A DNA stretch of 64,000 nucleotides from Bradyrhizobium sp. AZCC 1610 (GTDB lineage: Bacteria; Pseudomonadota; Alphaproteobacteria; Rhizobiales; Xanthobacteraceae), in NCBI RefSeq assembly GCF_036924515.1, contig NZ_JAZHRR010000001.1, positions 2,017,001 to 2,081,000 of the forward strand, in the 5' to 3' direction. Within the stretch, counting starts at the first letter, position 1. Each line of letters starts with the position of its first letter. A model generated the notes under the pieces. That model saw only the letters and a program-made list of their open reading frames with translations, was not told the DNA's origin and searched no databases. The translations under genes were made by a program, and so were the position numbers. Positions 60,097 through 64,000 of the stretch are shown in pieces.

Positions 60097-61110
60097 AATG
60101 GTTTTACGGCTTATACCGCGCTCTCCCTGGAGACGAATTCCTTTTGCCTCCATCGCTGACGGATTGAAGGATTGTCAAAACCCGGTTGGGTCGACGCTCC
60201 TCCGCCAGCTTGACACCAGCAACGGGTGCCAGGACCACACGGCTTTGCCGTACGCAGCCTCGCCAGTCGTCCGCACGTTGTGTCCGCTCACGGAGCAAAG
60301 CCCGCCCTGCAAACACGACCACGCGCCCGACGCTGCCGCGTCCACCGCAACCCGCCCCAACGTTCGTGACGATGGCCAACGCCCCTCTACCGGGACGGGA
60401 TGGCGGGATTTGTAAGGGTGATTTGGGTCTCGCGCGAAGAAGTATATTTTTTCAATCGAGACTGGATCGAGCAAGTCACGTTGAAGTCGCTACAGAAAAT
60501 CGATTTTGCGCGCACCGGCCATTTGCTCCGGCGAGCAAAATAAAGAGAGGTACGGAGGGTTACATCAGTTCGGCGATACCAGTTGGTCGCGCGAATACGA
60601 GGAAACGGTTAAATGCACCGTAATTCCAATCATTATCAGGAGCGTGGTCTTGCCCGAGGCTAACGGGCGACCACCGTCACATGCGTCGTTTTTCAGGTTG
60701 ACAGGATGAAGGGCGCACGAAGCTTCATATTTCTTTGACAAGCCGTTCAGACGAGCGTCACCACACGCGATGCGCGCCTTCAGCTTTTCGTAACATGCTG
60801 TCGACCGTAACTTGAATAGCGCGCTAGAGGCACGACAGCATTCTGCGTCGATACATTAGGCCCCCGATAGACATCCACGAATGCTCGCAGTCTGAACGAA
60901 AAATCCGTCGCCTAATTGCCAATCTTCATGTCGATCACCTTGCGCAAATGGAAATTACGTGCCCAGCGTCATTTCACAGCAGTTCGATTGCGAGAGTGGT
61001 CCGAACTTAAAAATACAAATCCCTTTGACAAGGCGCCAAAATTAAGCTCTACCTTTGGTTGTCTAGACAGATTCTGTTTAACGCGCGATCTCGCAGCCAA
61101 CGGAGGAAAA
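60097..61110. other. 1-kb non-coding region with repeat-like sequence
   Basis: The part from 60120 to 60420 reads like another dispersed rhizobial intergenic repeat and has no convincing coding frame. The rest up to 61110 has only short frames; it should contain the promoter of the gene set starting at 61111, but no clear motif was seen. A good ribosome site (GGAGG) lies at its right end. Confidence 0.4.
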
Positions 61111-61855
61111 ATGTTTACTGCAGTCGAGATTGATAGCTTCGAAGAACAATCTTGGGAACGCCAGAACTACAATTCCTTCAAAGGCCAGCTATTCAGCAAG
61201 GACAAGAGCTTCCCCTGCGTGTTCGGTGTCGAAGCAAATGCGCCGCAGCACGCTTCGGTTTGGCTTCTTTAATTCCGTCGACTTCAACGACATGGTGAGG
61301 CTGGCGCATGACTTGCAATCCTTCCTAAGGATATCCCGGTCGCTTACTCCCTACACATCCTACGTAGCGTTTTTCGATCCGGCTATCGTCGCCTTTTCAT
61401 TGCTGTCTGACTACGAGAACGCTTTTTGGCGCGTTCTAAATGCACTGAACTCCCTCGATAACAGGACCTGGCCGGAATCGATCGACCCGCGCGTCGATAC
61501 GCCATCCTGGGAATTCAGCTTCGCAGGCGAGATGATGTTCGTCGTCTGCAATACACCCCTGCACCATTCTCGACTCAGCAGATATTCGCCCGGCTTCACG
61601 ATTACCTTCCAGCCCCGCTGGGTGTTCGACAAGATAGGCGCCGGGACGGTTGCGGGGGATAGCGCGCGAGCCGAAATCCGCCGTCGCCTCGAGTCTTACG
61701 ATTCGGTCGCTCCTTTTCCACGCCTCGGTGCCTACGGCGAGGAGGCTAACCGTGAGTGGGAGCAGTACTTCCTGCCCGACGACAACACCGTGACGAACCG
61801 TAATTGCCCGATGGTCGTAACAAACCGAGCCAGGCAACGCATTGTTGCCGCATAG
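61111..61855 (+). pseudogene. YqcI/YcgG-family protein (possible heme N-oxygenase), one-base frameshift
   Basis: The ATG at 61111 has GGAGG five bases upstream and reads MFTAVEIDSFEEQSWERQNY up to FPCVFGVEAN; it then stops at 61270. From about 61240 another frame continues the family sequence: RRSTLRFGFFNSVDFNDMVR, TWPESIDPRVDTPSWEFSF, MMFVVCNTPLHHSR, RYSPGFTITFQPRWVFDK, and a stop at 61855. Joined by a single-base deletion the whole would be ~248 residues, a normal YqcI/YcgG (PF08892) protein. The family includes GntA and AglA, reported to oxidise guanidine nitrogens using heme. The gene is either newly broken, misread in sequencing or shifted on purpose. Cupin, GNAT and MFS genes follow on the same strand. 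Confidence 0.75.
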
Positions 61856-61865
61856 GGGATTCTCA

Positions 61866-62177
61866 ATGTCTGTCGAATTTCAATATAGCGCTCGCCCCAC
61901 GCTCGAGGCCGCCGTCCAGGAGCTTCTACCTGAGACCGGCTCCATCGAAGTTCAACGCGATACACCTGGTCGTCGCCACGATTGGCATACACATCAAACG
62001 GACGAAACCCTGCTGATCATCGACGGCGAATTGTCCTTTGAGAGCGAGTTGGGACTGAAGGTCTGCCGGCCTGGAGATCGTATACTGTTGCCGCAAGGCG
62101 TACGTCACGCGTCCACGGCCGGCGTCGATGGTTGTATCTATCTTATCGCATTACGCCGGGTGTCCCAGCGCTCGTGA
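61866..62177 (+). CDS. Single-domain cupin
   Basis: The ATG at 61866 (MSVEFQYSARPTLEAAVQEL) has GGGG upstream and follows the preceding stop by ten bases, so the two genes are probably in one operon. The 103-residue protein is a minimal cupin. Motif 1 reads DWHTHQTDETLLIIDGELSF and motif 2 PGDRILLPQGVRHAS, so the three His and one Glu that bind a metal are all present. Such proteins may be enzymes or metal/ligand binders. Next to a YqcI/YcgG-type oxygenase gene it could act in nitrogen-nitrogen or N-oxide chemistry, but this is an inference from neighbours. Confidence 0.8.
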   Translation: MSVEFQYSARPTLEAAVQELLPETGSIEVQRDTPGRRHDWHTHQTDETLLIIDGELSFESELGLKVCRPGDRILLPQGVRHASTAGVDGCIYLIALRRVSQRS

Positions 62178-62287
62178 CGCGAACATTCGACGGGAGCATT
62201 AGCGTCACGTCTAAGCGATAGTTGCTTCGCGGCGTTTGGTTCGCGCGGCGAGCACGAAGATCTTCACCGACTTCAATGGAGGCAAAC

Positions 62288-63019
62288 ATGCAGCAGCTCG
62301 TAGAAAGCGAACATAGGATACCCGACGGATATAGGCAGGGTCCGTACGAACTCGAGGTGTTTCGCTCGGCCTCGAATATTCCCCAACACTGCTGGGGCGG
62401 CATCATCGATCTGCTAAACGAGATCATCGCGACCAACTGGCGGATCGACACCCCCTGGTGGTCGCCCTCCGACACGCCCTTCCGGGAAGGATACGGCATT
62501 GCGTTTGTCCGACACGACGATCAGATCGTCGGCTTCACAATTTGGCGCAGGCTTGTTGTCAATGATCGACCAACGATTAGTCGATCGGGAATCGAGCTCA
62601 GGCCGGAGCATCAGGGCAAGGGACTGTTCGGCCTGCTGCTAAAGGGAGTGCTTGACGCCGAATTGTCGTCAGTTCTGGAGGGCGACGAGGTCTACTATTC
62701 CTGGAGGACGCGTAATCCGGTTGCTTGGAGCGCACACGCCAAAGTCTGCACGCGGCTATTGCCTTCGCTGGTCGACGGCAATGACGACGGATCACTGCAG
62801 GACGTCGCGCTCCAGATTGCAAATACCCTTTACCCGGACAGAGCTCTGGAGCTTCCGAACATGGTCATTCGCAACTCTTATCCGAACATCACCTACCACC
62901 GCCAACCCTCATACGAAACCAATGGCGCATTGACTGAGAAGTTCAGGCGCCTCATTCCTGATACGGCGGACGCGATCTTTACTGTCGGGACAATCAGGAA
63001 ATCGGGCTCAGCCGCTTGA
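62288..63019 (+). CDS. GNAT-family acetyltransferase
   Basis: The ATG at 62288 has GGAGG six bases upstream, better than earlier in-frame starts. The ~243-residue protein has the GNAT core: GIAFVRHDDQIVGFTIWRRL for strands 2-3, SGIELRPEHQGKGLFGLLLK with the acetyl-CoA loop (Q-x-x-G-K/G), and TRNPVAWSAHAKV as strand 5/helix. The flanking N-terminal ~55 and C-terminal ~90 residues are not family-typical and may define substrate. It should acetylate an amino group of a small molecule or peptide in the cytoplasm. It lies 110 bases after the cupin gene on the same strand. Confidence 0.8.
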   Translation: MQQLVESEHRIPDGYRQGPYELEVFRSASNIPQHCWGGIIDLLNEIIATNWRIDTPWWSPSDTPFREGYGIAFVRHDDQIVGFTIWRRLVVNDRPTISRSGIELRPEHQGKGLFGLLLKGVLDAELSSVLEGDEVYYSWRTRNPVAWSAHAKVCTRLLPSLVDGNDDGSLQDVALQIANTLYPDRALELPNMVIRNSYPNITYHRQPSYETNGALTEKFRRLIPDTADAIFTVGTIRKSGSAA

Positions 63020-63039
63020 CATTGCATCGGGACCAGACG

Positions 63040-64000
63040 GTGCAACCCAAACCTCATGACGCCATCGCTCCGATTTCTCGGCGCGATCTTATCGCTTGGA
63101 CTTGCGTATCGAGCGCCTACGCCGTCGCTTTTTTGCAGCGCGTTTGCCCGCAGACCATCGTCGACGATCTGGCGCGCGATTTCGGCGTAGGTGCCGACGG
63201 ACTAGGGATCATCGCATCGGCGTACTTCATCGGCTACATGCTGATGCAGTTTCCCGCCGGCGTGCTGGTGGATACATACGGTGTCAGGAGGCTCGTCATC
63301 TGGAGTCTCGCAGCATCCTCCTCTGGAACCTTGCTGTTCGCCGCCGCCCCCAATGTCCCGATTGCATTTCTCGCGCGGCTTATCATCGCCTGCGGTGATG
63401 CGCTGATCTTCACGGCGCTCATCAAACTCGTAGCGCAGCAATTCCGGGAGCGCCAATTCGGGATCATGTCGGGCCTTTCGCAATTATCCGGCTACGCAGG
63501 TGGCGTCTTGGCGGCCACACCGCTTGCACTTACCGTGGCATGGATCGGCTGGCGCGCCAGCTTTGCGGGCATCGGCGTATTTTGCTTTTTCAACCTTGTT
63601 CTTGCTGCCTCCATCCTGCCGGTGCGAGTTTCGACGGCCAAGCCGCCGGTTCTCTCGGCCATCCTGTTTTCGGCATTGGCCGAGTTAAAGAGCCGAGAAA
63701 GCTGGGGATGTCTGCTGACATTTTCGTCGCATTTTGTTGCCGTCACGACCATCTCAGGCGTCTGGGGTGTTCCATTGCTGACGGACGCCTACGGACTGGA
63801 GCGGCAGCACGCCACGACCGCACTGGTGTTGTTTATGGTTGGCTGTATGGTCGGTTCTGTAGTGTTCGGGCACTTTGTGGACAGGATCCAATCTTTGGTG
63901 CGTGCGCACATCCTGATGTGCCTGCTTCGTTCGGGCTGCCTGGCTCTGCTGATACCGACAATCGGAACTGCTATCGGCCTCGAAGCGGTTTTCGGAGCGT
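63040..64000 (+). CDS. MFS transporter, 5' part (cut by window edge)
   Basis: A frame open from a probable GTG at 63040 (VQPKPHDAIAPISRRDLIAW) to the right edge gives 320 residues. Ten or more hydrophobic helices are visible, with the MFS signature between helices 2 and 3 (GVLVDTYGVRRLVIW) and loop residues of helix 4/5 (RLIIACGDALIF). The pattern AYAVAFLQRVCPQTIVDDL near the start is typical of the sugar/nitrate-type or drug-exporter MFS proteins. As last known gene of the 61-64 kb set it is a candidate exporter of that pathway's product. The gene's 3' end lies outside the window. Confidence 0.85.
   Translation, partial: MQPKPHDAIAPISRRDLIAWTCVSSAYAVAFLQRVCPQTIVDDLARDFGVGADGLGIIASAYFIGYMLMQFPAGVLVDTYGVRRLVIWSLAASSSGTLLFAAAPNVPIAFLARLIIACGDALIFTALIKLVAQQFRERQFGIMSGLSQLSGYAGGVLAATPLALTVAWIGWRASFAGIGVFCFFNLVLAASILPVRVSTAKPPVLSAILFSALAELKSRESWGCLLTFSSHFVAVTTISGVWGVPLLTDAYGLERQHATTALVLFMVGCMVGSVVFGHFVDRIQSLVRAHILMCLLRSGCLALLIPTIGTAIGLEAVFGA

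Noticed and set aside
59735..60153. Several 60-110-codon frames over the palindromic repeats
   Set aside because: They arise from the repeat sequence read in both directions (similar peptides on both strands), not from genes.

Overview
The window looks like an alphaproteobacterial chromosome, most likely Bradyrhizobium or a close relative. The reasons are high-GC core genes (GlnE, an HK-GlnE overlap, an ECF sigma/anti-sigma pair, an MddA-like methyltransferase, a Tat-exported ABC_sub_bind protein beside a class III cyclase) and 31-bp perfect palindromic repeats of the kind scattered through Bradyrhizobium genomes. No rRNA gene, intact tRNA gene or CRISPR array was found.

Region 1 (1-36.6 kb) is a patchwork exopolysaccharide/capsule locus. 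Intact parts are an asparagine-synthase-like amidotransferase, a fused UDP-GlcNAc 2-epimerase/UDP-ManNAc dehydrogenase, a Wzx-type flippase, two complete and one edge-truncated GT4 glycosyltransferases, a zinc-ribbon methyltransferase, an ExoP/Wzc-like chain-length protein and kinase, a WcaJ/ExoY-like initiating sugar transferase, an ExoF/Wza-like exporter, GalE, two NarL-type regulators, an ATP-grasp ligase and a metallophosphoesterase. Inside it lies a type I secretion unit (ABC transporter with two C39-like domains, HlyD adaptor) beside a secreted polysaccharide-lyase-like protein; a second lyase gene sits opposite, so the unit is bounded by a ~680-bp inverted repeat. The locus is full of scars: broken copies of wecB, wecG/tagA, flippase C-termini (two), GT4 N-termini, galE and crp/fnr, plus IS3, IS66, IS21 and IS630 remnants. 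The likely product is a ManNAcA-type, possibly amidated, polysaccharide that is made by a Wzx/Wzy-like route and trimmed by the secreted lyase; no Wzy polymerase was recognised.

Region 2 (36.6-40.3 kb) is a gene-poor island edge with a P4-type tyrosine integrase, a decayed tRNA-Lys-like sequence, a ~75-bp direct repeat, a 20-residue lysine-rich peptide gene with its own ribosome site, and two good terminators.

Region 3 (40.3-59.7 kb) is ordinary core genome: sensor kinase and GlnE, small secreted protein, ECF sigma factor with anti-sigma factor and a divergent DUF4394 protein, MddA-like methyltransferase, wHTH-TPR regulator, HD hydrolase, ABC solute-binding protein, membrane cyclase, LysR regulator, PleC/PdhS-like kinase and a cation diffusion facilitator.

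Region 4 (59.8-64 kb) holds two palindromic repeat elements followed by a one-way set of four genes: a frameshifted YqcI/YcgG-family gene (the family contains heme N-oxygenases), a single-domain cupin, a GNAT acetyltransferase and an MFS transporter cut by the window edge. This set could be a small natural-product pathway and is the best candidate for something new.
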